Shown here: positions 1 to 5,323 of the stretch, piece by piece
Numbering within the stretch: the first letter of the stretch is position 1
Layout of the letters: each line of letters begins with the position of its first letter
Assembly: GCA_013817655.1 (NCBI GenBank)
Contig: JACDCJ010000136.1
Coordinates: forward strand, 1 to 5,323
Length of the DNA stretch: 5,323 nt
Direction: 5' to 3'
From: Actinosomnolentus pattersoniae (SeqCode)
Lineage (GTDB): Bacteria > Actinomycetota > UBA4738
Made by a program: the position numbers and the translations under genes
The notes under the pieces: generated by a model
What the model saw: only the letters and a program-made list of their open reading frames with translations
Databases searched by the model: none
Told to the model about the DNA's origin: nothing

Positions 1-261
1 GGCTCGGGCTATGCGCACCTGCTCTCTAGCGCTTCCCCACCCCACCCTGTACGTGCTAGCGAGCCAGGCCGCCGCCGACAGATGGCCATCTCGTGCGAAC
101 ACCCGGCGCCGCTCTATCTCCGCCAGGCGCCTCAGGCGCTCGACCTCGAGCATCTCCGAAGCCCTCTGGAGCTCGGAGAAGTCCTCCTCTATGCGGGCAT
201 CGGGCAGCTCTGAGAGAGTCTCGGACCGCAGCATCTCGACGGCGGATCGAAGTTCGCTCAT
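1..261 (-). CDS. DUF222 / 13E12-repeat family protein (HNH endonuclease type), 5' part only
   Basis: The first 87 codons of a minus-strand gene are visible; the rest lies beyond the left edge. The translation begins MSELRSAVEMLRSETLSELP. It continues through an acidic, helical N-terminal stretch into a segment with LRRLAEIERRRVFARDGHL (about residues 47-65), then SAAAWLAS and a REQVRIARA helix at the edge. I recognise this as the start of the DUF222 domain of the actinobacterial 13E12 repeat family, whose members usually carry a C-terminal HNH nuclease domain; that domain is not in view. The ATG at 261 is the earliest possible start because an in-frame TAG lies four codons upstream (271-273). 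There is no clear Shine-Dalgarno sequence, so a very short leader or leaderless mRNA is likely. The start codon lies 13 bp from a candidate LexA box, which fits the known SOS control of several mycobacterial 13E12 genes. Family assignment is by recalled motif pattern, not by a search. Confidence 0.82.
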   Translation of the reverse strand, partial: MSELRSAVEMLRSETLSELPDARIEEDFSELQRASEMLEVERLRRLAEIERRRVFARDGHLSAAAWLASTYRVGWGSAREQVRIARA

Positions 262-276
262 CGCGTGTCGCTATCG

Positions 277-282
277 AACATA
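277..282 (-). promoter_or_regulatory. Possible -10 hexamer (TATGTT) for the DUF222 gene
   Basis: Read on the minus strand, TATGTT fits the TAnnnT pattern of actinobacterial -10 elements and lies inside the LexA-box palindrome. A transcript starting about 7 nt downstream would begin around 270, giving a leader of roughly 9 nt. That is consistent with the missing Shine-Dalgarno. I see no convincing -35 element, so this is only a candidate. Confidence 0.3.
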
Positions 283-286
283 CGTT
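281..286 (+). promoter_or_regulatory. Possible -10 hexamer (TACGTT) for yyaL
   Basis: TACGTT on the plus strand fits TAnnnT and overlaps the same palindrome. It would start a transcript near 293, upstream of both candidate yyaL starts (306 and 387). No -35 is recognisable. If real, LexA would also repress the plus-strand transcript. Support is weak because such hexamers arise easily by chance. Confidence 0.18.
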
Positions 287-386
287 CGGATGCTACACCC
301 GGGGTATGACACAGCCATCGGACGACATCCCGGAGCGACGTTGGCTCCCCCGCGCCACAACCCCGGGCCGTGGGTATCGTGGTGGC

Positions 387-2462
387 ATGGCCGCGGATCG
401 AGCGCTCAACAGGCTGGCTCGGGCCACGAGCCCCTACCTGCTGCAGCACGCCTCCAATCCCGTCGACTGGTACGAGTGGGGCGAGGAAGCCCTCGGACGC
501 GCCCGGCGGGAGGACAGGCCGATCCTGCTATCGATCGGATACGCCGCCTGCCACTGGTGTCACGTGATGGCTCACGAGTCGTTCGAAGACGAGGAGACGG
601 CGCTCTTCATGAACGAGCGCTTCGTGTGCATCAAGGTCGATCGGGAGGAGCGCCCGGACATCGACTCGATCTACATGGACGCAGTGCAGGCGATGACCGG
701 GTCGGGAGGCTGGCCACTCACTGCGTTCCTGACGCCCGACGGCACGCCGTTCTACGCCGGGACGTACTTCCCGAAGGAAGACCGTCACGGGCTGCCCTCG
801 TTCCGCCGGGTGCTCGAGGGGATCGTCGAGGCCTGGCAAGCCCGCCGCGCCGACGTCCTCGAGCAGGGCCGGAGGATCGTTCGAAGCCTCGAGGCCAATG
901 CGCGACTGCGCGAGTCGAGCGACCCCCTCACGGAGGACGTGCTCCGCGAGGGCCACGCCGCCCTTCGCCGGGCGTTCGACGCCGAGTGGGGGGGGTTCGG
1001 GCGGGCCCCGAAGTTCCCCCAACCCATGACGCTGGAGTTCCTCCTCCGCGCCCACCTGCGTGGTCTCGCCTCGTCGTTGGACATGGTCACTCACACGCTG
1101 GACCGGATGGCTTCCGGAGGCGTGCGCGACCAGGTCGGTGGAGGGTTCCACCGTTACTCGGTGGACGGAACCTGGCACGTTCCGCACTTCGAGAAGATGC
1201 TCTACGACAATGCTCAGCTCGCTCGCCTGTACGCGCGGGCCTGGCAGGTGAGCGGGCGGGACGAATACCGGCGGGTCGCCGAGGACACCCTCGATTACCT
1301 CCTCCGAGAGATGCGCGCCCCTGGTGGTGGGTTCTTCTCATCTCAGGATGCCGACTCCGAGGGGGAAGAGGGCAGGTTCTTCGTCTGGTCGAACGAGGAG
1401 CTGATCGCCGTGGCGGCCCGAGCGTCCGGTGATCGGACGGCCGGCGCGGCGGTGGCGACGTACTTCGGCGCGACGCCGGATGGCAACTGGGAGGGCACCA
1501 ACGTCCTGTGGACGCCGCTTCCCATGTCGCGCGTCGCCGCCAGGTTCGGCTTGGACCCATCGGCGCTGGCCGCCCACGTCGATGGCACTCGCCGCGCACT
1601 GTTCGACGTCCGCGAGGCCCGCCCGCGCCCGGGGACGGACGACAAGGTGCTCACCGCCTGGAACGGTCTCGCGATCGCCGCCTTCGCCGAAGCTGGCCGC
1701 GTCTTCCAGGATGCCCGGTACGTCGACGCAGCCGCCCGCGCGGCTTCCTTCGTCCTCGAGCACCTCGTCGGCCCAGACGGCCGGCTGCTGCGCTCGTGGC
1801 GTGAGGGAAAGGGGGGCGGTCCGGCGTTCCTGGACGACTACGCCCTGCTCGCGCAGGCGCTGCTCACCCTGTACGAGACGACCTTCGACCTTCGTTTCTT
1901 CACCCAGGCCCGGAATCTCGCCGACGACCTCATGAGCCTGTTTCGCGACCCGGACGGCGGGGGCTTCTTCCAGACCGCGAGCGACGCCGAGGCGCTCGTC
2001 GTTCGCCCCAAGGAGCTCTTCGACAACGCCGTCCCGTCGGGCAATTCGGTGGCCGCCGAGGTGCTGCAGCGGCTCGCGCTGATGACCGGGGAGGCCCGGT
2101 ACGAGGAGGCGGGGGTGTCGGCCCTGCGACTCGTCCGCGACCACATGATTCGCGCACCCTCGGGGTTCGGCCACGCCCTTTGCGCGCTTGATCTCTATCT
2201 GTCGCCCGTTCGGGAGGTGGCGATCGTCGGAGACCCCGGCGACGAGGCCACACGCCGCCTCGTGGAAGCGGTCCACCGACGATTCCTACCGAACTCCGTA
2301 CTGGCGGCCGCGCCAGCGGAGAGCCCGGCCACTTCATCCATCGGCCTCCTGCGCGACCGCCGGCCGATGGACGGTCGAGCGACGGCCTATGTCTGTGAGC
2401 GTTTCGTGTGCGGCCGCCCGGTCACTGACCCCGATGAACTCGTGGCACAGCTCACGGGCTGA
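387..2462 (+). CDS. yyaL: YyaL/SPATA20-family thioredoxin-domain protein (DUF255)
   Basis: This encodes a 691-residue protein from ATG 387, close to the roughly 690 residues usual for bacterial YyaL. The N-terminal Thioredox_DsbH/DUF255 domain (about 5-165) contains the family hallmark LNRLARATSPYLLQHASNPV, followed by CHWCHVM with a CxxC pair at C55 and C58. A (alpha/alpha)6 six-hairpin, glycosidase-like domain fills the rest. It has the family signatures GGFGRAPKFP, a GGVRDQVGGGFHRYS segment, HVPHFEKMLYDNAQL and DADSEGEEGRFFVW, ending in AYVCERFVC near the C-terminus. The biochemical function of the family is not settled; a redox or cofactor-linked cytosolic role is only suggested by the fold pair. 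No signal peptide or membrane segment is seen. The start at 387 was chosen because homologues begin just before LNRLA. ATG 306 would add 27 unconserved residues, and the open frame back to 93 overlaps the divergent DUF222 gene. Neither start has a good ribosome binding site. A 40-bp gap to the next gene suggests co-transcription. Confidence 0.93.
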   Translation: MAADRALNRLARATSPYLLQHASNPVDWYEWGEEALGRARREDRPILLSIGYAACHWCHVMAHESFEDEETALFMNERFVCIKVDREERPDIDSIYMDAVQAMTGSGGWPLTAFLTPDGTPFYAGTYFPKEDRHGLPSFRRVLEGIVEAWQARRADVLEQGRRIVRSLEANARLRESSDPLTEDVLREGHAALRRAFDAEWGGFGRAPKFPQPMTLEFLLRAHLRGLASSLDMVTHTLDRMASGGVRDQVGGGFHRYSVDGTWHVPHFEKMLYDNAQLARLYARAWQVSGRDEYRRVAEDTLDYLLREMRAPGGGFFSSQDADSEGEEGRFFVWSNEELIAVAARASGDRTAGAAVATYFGATPDGNWEGTNVLWTPLPMSRVAARFGLDPSALAAHVDGTRRALFDVREARPRPGTDDKVLTAWNGLAIAAFAEAGRVFQDARYVDAAARAASFVLEHLVGPDGRLLRSWREGKGGGPAFLDDYALLAQALLTLYETTFDLRFFTQARNLADDLMSLFRDPDGGGFFQTASDAEALVVRPKELFDNAVPSGNSVAAEVLQRLALMTGEARYEEAGVSALRLVRDHMIRAPSGFGHALCALDLYLSPVREVAIVGDPGDEATRRLVEAVHRRFLPNSVLAAAPAESPATSSIGLLRDRRPMDGRATAYVCERFVCGRPVTDPDELVAQLTG

Positions 2463-2502
2463 CCGGGGTGCCCACCGTCTGGCCAACTGCCTGCAGGCGA
2501 CC

Positions 2503-3453
2503 GTGATCTCCATCGCGGACGTCCGCCGGGCTGCCGATTCGCTCCGGAGCGTGGCCGGCGCCACCCCCGTGCTCACGTCCCGGACCCTCGACCGGCGCAC
2601 GGGAGCTGAGCTCTTCCTCAAGGCGGAGCTCTTCCAGAGAAGCGGCTCGTTCAAGTTCCGGGGCGCGTACTCGCGCATCTCGTCTCTCTCCGCGCGGCAG
2701 CGGTCTCGGGGGGTCGTTGCGTACTCGTCCGGCAACCACGCGCAGGCGGTGGCGCTGGCCGCATCCCTGCTCGGCTCGAAGGCCGTGATCCTGATGCCCC
2801 GGGACGCGCCCGCCGGGAAGGTGGCCGCGACGCGATCGTACGGCGCGGAGGTGATCGAGTACGACCGCTACGGGGAGGAACGGGAGACGCTGGCATCGGG
2901 GCTGGCGGAGGAGCGGGAACTCGTGCTCGTTCCCCCGTACGACGATGCGCACGTGATGGCCGGACAGGGCACCGTGGGCCTCGAGCTCGTCGAGCATATC
3001 GGTGACCTCGACGACCTCGTTGTTCCGGTCGGCGGCGGCGGGCTCATCGCCGGATGCGCGACAGCGGCGAAGAGTCTGCTTCCCAGGATCCGTGTGGTGG
3101 GCGTGGAGCCCGCGAGCGGGGACGACACGCGGCGGTCGCTCGAGCGAGGGGAGCGGGCCGCAATCCCCGTTCCGCGGACCATCGCGGATGGCCTCCAGGT
3201 CGCCACGCCCGGCGAGATGACCTTCGAGGTGAACCGGCGGCTGGTCGATGGCATCGTGACGGTCACGGACGAAGAGATCGTCGGGGCCATGGCCTTCCTC
3301 TTCGAGCGCATGAAGATCGTCGTCGAGCCGAGCGGGGCGGTCGCAGTCGCGGCGCTACTTGCGGAGAAGCTTGACGTGTCCGGGCGCAGAGTGGGAGCGA
3401 TCCTCTCCGGCGGGAACGTGGACCTCCGAAGGTTTCAGGAGCTCCTCGCATAG
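2503..3453 (+). CDS. PLP-dependent threonine/serine dehydratase (threonine ammonia-lyase or serine racemase type)
   Basis: This encodes a 316-residue fold-type II PLP enzyme. Visible motifs are the Schiff-base lysine in SGSFKFRGA (K51), the SSGNHAQA loop (S76-A82), the phosphate-binding glycine loop VGGGGLIAG (G177-G180), and the C-terminal VEPSGAVAVAALL and LSGGNVD. The segment E202-P-A-S-G206-D-D208 matches the divalent-metal site of serine racemase and related metal-stimulated dehydratases (human E210, A214, D216). The protein ends after the catalytic domain, with no ACT domain. It is therefore a catabolic, allosterically simple threonine dehydratase, a serine racemase or a 3-hydroxyaspartate ammonia-lyase, rather than the feedback-regulated biosynthetic IlvA. 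The reaction would be deamination of L-threonine or L-serine to 2-oxobutyrate or pyruvate, with possible racemase activity. The GTG start at 2503 gives an N-terminus (ISIADVRRAADSL) typical of the family and has AGG five bases upstream. Upstream in-frame sequence overlaps yyaL and does not resemble the family. Confidence 0.92.
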   Translation: MISIADVRRAADSLRSVAGATPVLTSRTLDRRTGAELFLKAELFQRSGSFKFRGAYSRISSLSARQRSRGVVAYSSGNHAQAVALAASLLGSKAVILMPRDAPAGKVAATRSYGAEVIEYDRYGEERETLASGLAEERELVLVPPYDDAHVMAGQGTVGLELVEHIGDLDDLVVPVGGGGLIAGCATAAKSLLPRIRVVGVEPASGDDTRRSLERGERAAIPVPRTIADGLQVATPGEMTFEVNRRLVDGIVTVTDEEIVGAMAFLFERMKIVVEPSGAVAVAALLAEKLDVSGRRVGAILSGGNVDLRRFQELLA

Positions 3454-3501
3454 AGAAGGGAGAGAAGGGTTCCGCGCCCCGGGGGAGGCTGCCTGTCAAC
3501 G

Positions 3502-4404
3502 CTAGCTCCCGTAGATCGCCGCGTACTCGGGTGGATTGGACTCGTCCAGCGAGTGGCACGTGAGCCGCCGGCCGCCGGGAGCCCTGGACGCGCGGACGGC
3601 GATCTGAAGGCGCTCTCCCGATGGCCCCGCGAAGGCCACCTTCACCGCTCCATCGCGACCGGACCGGCTGCCCACGAGCTTCAGGTCGTTCACGCGGCGA
3701 AGCCCGTGTCGCCTCCTCAGGAAGGTCTCGGCCGCCTGTGTGGCGAAGCCGTAGGCGGAGCGCCCGCGATAGTGGTCGAGGTCGATCAGGCCATCCTCGT
3801 AGCCGCGAGCGATGTCCAGTGCCCCGTCGGGCGCCACGCGTCCGAAGTAGATGCCGTCCGGGAAGCAGACGATGTTGGCGGCGAACCGATCGCCACCGAT
3901 GTGCGTGCACTCCCACACCCGGTCGCCGAGGGCCTCGGCCAGCCTCGCCGCGACCTGCCTGCCCCTTTCCGCGCAGCAGGGATCCCGGCGCCCGTTGGTG
4001 CAGACGAGGTAGAGAGGGCGACGATCGATCCATCCCGCTTGGGCTGGCTCGCCTTCGTCGAAGCGTGTCAGGTCCACGTCGAGAAGGTCTTCCGGGGACG
4101 CGAGGCGCAGCCGCTCGAGCCACGATCGCCGGGGCCCAGTGTGGGCCAGGTAGCAAACTCCCCCTCCGGACTCCTGCCGCCCGGGGCGCCGCAGGAGGAC
4201 CAGTCGCGCGTTCGCCGCCCGTGCTTTCGCCCGAAGGGCCAGGGAGAGCTCCGGAGGCATCCGGTTGTCCACCAGGGCGTCGTATCCCCACGGCCCGGAA
4301 AGCTCCAGCATGATCCAGGCGCGTACGGTCGAGGCCGTGCCGATGATGTCCTCATCGAGCGATGCCGAGATGGAAGAGCACCGCGGCCCCTCAGGCGTTC
4401 GCAA
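3502..4404 (-). CDS. Suc_Fer-like (sucrase/ferredoxin-like) thioredoxin-fold [2Fe-2S] protein
   Basis: This encodes a 300-residue protein of the Suc_Fer-like family (PF06999), often annotated 'sucrase ferredoxin'. The N-terminus has the family pattern RCSSIS (C9), then IIGTAS and LELSGPWGYDAL (about 33-44). The C-terminal thioredoxin-like ferredoxin part starts near residue 128. It contains LVCTNGRRDPCCAERG (C135, C143, C144), WECTHIGGDRFAANIV (C166, H168) and FPDGIYFGRV. These cysteines and histidine are the likely [2Fe-2S] ligands, implying electron transfer in the cytosol; no signal peptide or membrane segment is seen. In the yeast relative Apd1 the cluster is bound by two Cys and two His from an HxxxH motif. 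Here the second position is Asp (D172), so the ligand set may differ. The start is a TTG with GAGG six bases upstream, overlapping the 3' end of the oxygenase gene by 14 bp, which predicts translational coupling. The first in-frame ATG would lose the conserved C9 region, so TTG is preferred. The name 'sucrase' has no functional support. Confidence 0.9.
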   Translation of the reverse strand: MRTPEGPRCSSISASLDEDIIGTASTVRAWIMLELSGPWGYDALVDNRMPPELSLALRAKARAANARLVLLRRPGRQESGGGVCYLAHTGPRRSWLERLRLASPEDLLDVDLTRFDEGEPAQAGWIDRRPLYLVCTNGRRDPCCAERGRQVAARLAEALGDRVWECTHIGGDRFAANIVCFPDGIYFGRVAPDGALDIARGYEDGLIDLDHYRGRSAYGFATQAAETFLRRRHGLRRVNDLKLVGSRSGRDGAVKVAFAGPSGERLQIAVRASRAPGGRRLTCHSLDESNPPEYAAIYGS

Positions 4405-5323
4405 CCGCGACCTCGAGCAAGCCCTCGCGCACCAGCCGCCGGGCCAACACCAACCGGTCGCCCTCGTCCAGGAGGCCGGGGAGCTCCCTCACCCGAAGCG
4501 CCTCTCGTCCCTCGACGAATCGCATCGCGGGCTCAAGGTGAGGCGGCATGCGGAGCTCCCGATCGCCGAGAAAGACGGCGAGGCGGTCGAGCCGGTGGGC
4601 CACATGGCACACGGCCCCCGGGCGACGTCGGAGCACCGACTCGTCGCGCAAGCCCTCGAGCGCGGCCAGATCGTGAAGGGCGCCGCGAAGCAAGGACTGA
4701 CGGGAGGTGAGGAATCCCCTGGTGACGGCCTCGGCGACCTCGGCCGGGTCGAGGTCCGCCATCAGGCGCTCGATCTCGCCGAGCCGGAGCTTGACCGCTG
4801 CCCCGAACCCCTCCGGGTCGCGGTGGTAGGCGACCGGAAGGCGTTCGCCGAACCGCGGGTCGCGCTCTAGGAGCTCGAGGGCCGCCCGGAGCACCCGCGA
4901 CCATCTGGTCGTGAGGATGCCGACCGTGAGGTGGCCGGACATGGTCTCCTGAGCGGACGCCGAATGTGGGGTTCCCTCCGGCATGTACAGCGTGTCCCCG
5001 GGCCGAAGCTCCCATGCCGATGAGGGCTCGCCCACTGCCCAGCGCTTCGAGCCGAATAACTGCAGGACGAGGACGTCGTGGGAGTCCGAGTGGACGCCGA
5101 GCCCGCGCGCGCCGGGCGGGGTGACGTAGGCGTTGACCTGCGTGGGGTGACCCAGAGCGTCGTCCAGCTCCCTGCAGAATCGCGTCAGGGGCGGCCAGAA
5201 GCGCTGGAGGCCCTGCAGCACGATCGTCGCCCCGTCGAAGAAGGATCGGTAGACGCGGGCGGGGTCCGCGACACCGTCAATCGTGGTTGAGCCCGTCCGG
5301 GCCGTCCTGGTGTAGCTCGAGGG
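4391..5323 (-). CDS. Cupin_4/JmjC-type Fe(II)/2-oxoglutarate oxygenase, N-terminus outside window
   Basis: The frame stays open to the right edge, giving 310 visible residues. Cupin_4 members are usually about 390-410 residues, so some 80-100 N-terminal residues are probably missing. The visible part starts PSSYTR, then has VYRSFFDGATIVLQGLQRFW and HPTQVNAYVTPP, a layout typical of the ribosomal-oxygenase (YcfD/RoxA, NO66/MINA) family. In fragment numbering the iron site is complete: H78-x-D80 in VHSDSHDVLVLQ, and H120 in YMPEGTPHSAS. K93 in GSKRW is a candidate 2-oxoglutarate ligand. The C-terminal 150 or so residues are helical and match the position of the dimerisation and winged-helix regions of the family. 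Known relatives hydroxylate ribosomal proteins (E. coli YcfD acts on an arginine of L16); the substrate here cannot be told from sequence. A GTG at 5219-5221 is internal, because conserved sequence continues upstream. The gene overlaps the following Suc_Fer gene by 14 bp. Confidence 0.9.
   Translation of the reverse strand, partial: PSSYTRTARTGSTTIDGVADPARVYRSFFDGATIVLQGLQRFWPPLTRFCRELDDALGHPTQVNAYVTPPGARGLGVHSDSHDVLVLQLFGSKRWAVGEPSSAWELRPGDTLYMPEGTPHSASAQETMSGHLTVGILTTRWSRVLRAALELLERDPRFGERLPVAYHRDPEGFGAAVKLRLGEIERLMADLDPAEVAEAVTRGFLTSRQSLLRGALHDLAALEGLRDESVLRRRPGAVCHVAHRLDRLAVFLGDRELRMPPHLEPAMRFVEGREALRVRELPGLLDEGDRLVLARRLVREGLLEVAVANA
4411..4414 (-). promoter_or_regulatory. Ribosome binding site for the TTG-started Suc_Fer gene
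   Basis: GAGG on the minus strand, six bases before the TTG at 4404-4402, inside the last codons of the oxygenase gene. It decides between this TTG and later starts, and fits re-initiation by ribosomes finishing the upstream gene. Confidence 0.6.

Larger units (their letters stand above)
275..288. promoter_or_regulatory. Candidate LexA (SOS) box, CGAACATACGTTCG
   Basis: This is a perfect 5-4-5 inverted repeat (CGAAC, ATAC, GTTCG) in the intergenic region between divergent genes. It fits the Gram-positive/mycobacterial SOS-box pattern (CGAAC-RNRY-GTTCG) at every position, including the central RNRY. It lies 13 bp upstream of the DUF222 start codon and 98 bp upstream of the preferred yyaL start (17 bp from the alternative start at 306). 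A LexA dimer here would cover candidate -10 hexamers on both strands. The palindrome and its fit to the consensus are read directly; binding by LexA is inferred. Confidence 0.75.

Noticed and set aside
93..386. N-terminal extension of yyaL to the first start in frame
   Set aside because: It overlaps the divergent DUF222 gene and its candidate operator. The 98 extra residues look like antisense translation, and homologues begin at about the 387 start.
988..995. Run of eight G in yyaL, a possible slippage or frameshift site
   Set aside because: The frame is intact on both sides and the conserved EWGGFGRAPKFP motif is read straight through, so there is no sign of a frameshift.
11..1432. 473-codon plus-strand open frame across the DUF222 gene and the first half of yyaL
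   Set aside because: The translation is Arg/Pro/Ser-rich with no recognisable motif. It is a shadow frame of high-GC coding DNA, overlapping two genes with clear family signatures.
1338..2276. 312-codon minus-strand open frame antisense to yyaL
   Set aside because: It is a mirror-frame open reading frame typical of high-GC genes, with no domain signature, while the plus strand encodes conserved YyaL throughout.
2489..2498. Palindrome GCCTGCAGGC before the dehydratase start
   Set aside because: A single 10-bp palindrome is expected by chance in GC-rich DNA. It overlaps the AGG ribosome-binding position and matches no operator I know.
3454..3501. Possible bidirectional terminator in the convergent gap
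   Set aside because: Only short self-complementary pieces (CCCCGGGG, AGGCTGCCT) are present, with no stable stem-loop plus T-tract on either strand.
3263..4291. 342-codon minus-strand open frame running from the Suc_Fer gene into the dehydratase
   Set aside because: It is out of frame with the Suc_Fer protein, antisense to the dehydratase end, Arg/Pro/Ser-rich and without motifs.
3553..4710. 385-codon plus-strand open frame opposite the Suc_Fer and oxygenase genes
   Set aside because: It spans two minus-strand genes with clear motifs. Its translation is low-complexity Pro/Arg/Gly/Ala-rich sequence without family resemblance.
5219..5221. GTG as the start of the oxygenase gene
   Set aside because: The frame stays open to the edge and the upstream residues (VYRSFFDGATI) match the family, so the GTG is an internal valine codon.

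Overview
The window is high-GC DNA with strong third-position GC bias and densely packed genes. The gene content points to an actinobacterium (Actinomycetota), probably a little-characterised environmental lineage. The evidence is a DUF222/13E12-type gene, a Gram-positive/mycobacterial-type LexA (SOS) box, and a Suc_Fer-like 'sucrase ferredoxin'. The lineage call is inference from gene families and composition, not from a marker gene.

Layout from left to right: (1) The start of a DUF222/13E12-family (usually HNH-endonuclease) gene lies on the minus strand at 1-261 and runs off the left edge. (2) A 125-bp divergent intergenic region carries a perfect CGAAC-N4-GTTCG palindrome at 275-288, a candidate LexA operator, 13 bp from the DUF222 start codon. 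(3) A full-length YyaL/SPATA20-type thioredoxin-domain protein on the plus strand (about 387-2462) is followed after 40 bp by (4) a single-domain PLP-dependent threonine dehydratase/serine racemase-type enzyme (2503-3453). (5) A short 48-bp convergent gap follows. (6) A minus-strand pair fills the right side: a cupin_4/JmjC-type 2-oxoglutarate oxygenase (4391 to beyond 5323, N-terminus outside the window). Its 3' end overlaps by 14 bp the TTG start of a Suc_Fer-like thioredoxin-fold [2Fe-2S] protein (3502-4404).

How the genes may work together: the SOS box most likely serves the DUF222 gene, since several mycobacterial 13E12 genes are known LexA targets; yyaL on the other side could be co-affected. 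yyaL and the dehydratase are probably co-transcribed but have no obvious shared pathway. The oxygenase/Suc_Fer pair is probably translationally coupled and is the most suggestive functional unit: an Fe(II) oxygenase next to a possible redox partner. I found no RNA genes, insertion sequences, CRISPR arrays or convincing terminators. No wholly new system is evident; the points most worth a second look are the SOS box, the oxygenase-ferredoxin pair, and a His-to-Asp difference at a potential cluster-ligand position in the Suc_Fer protein.
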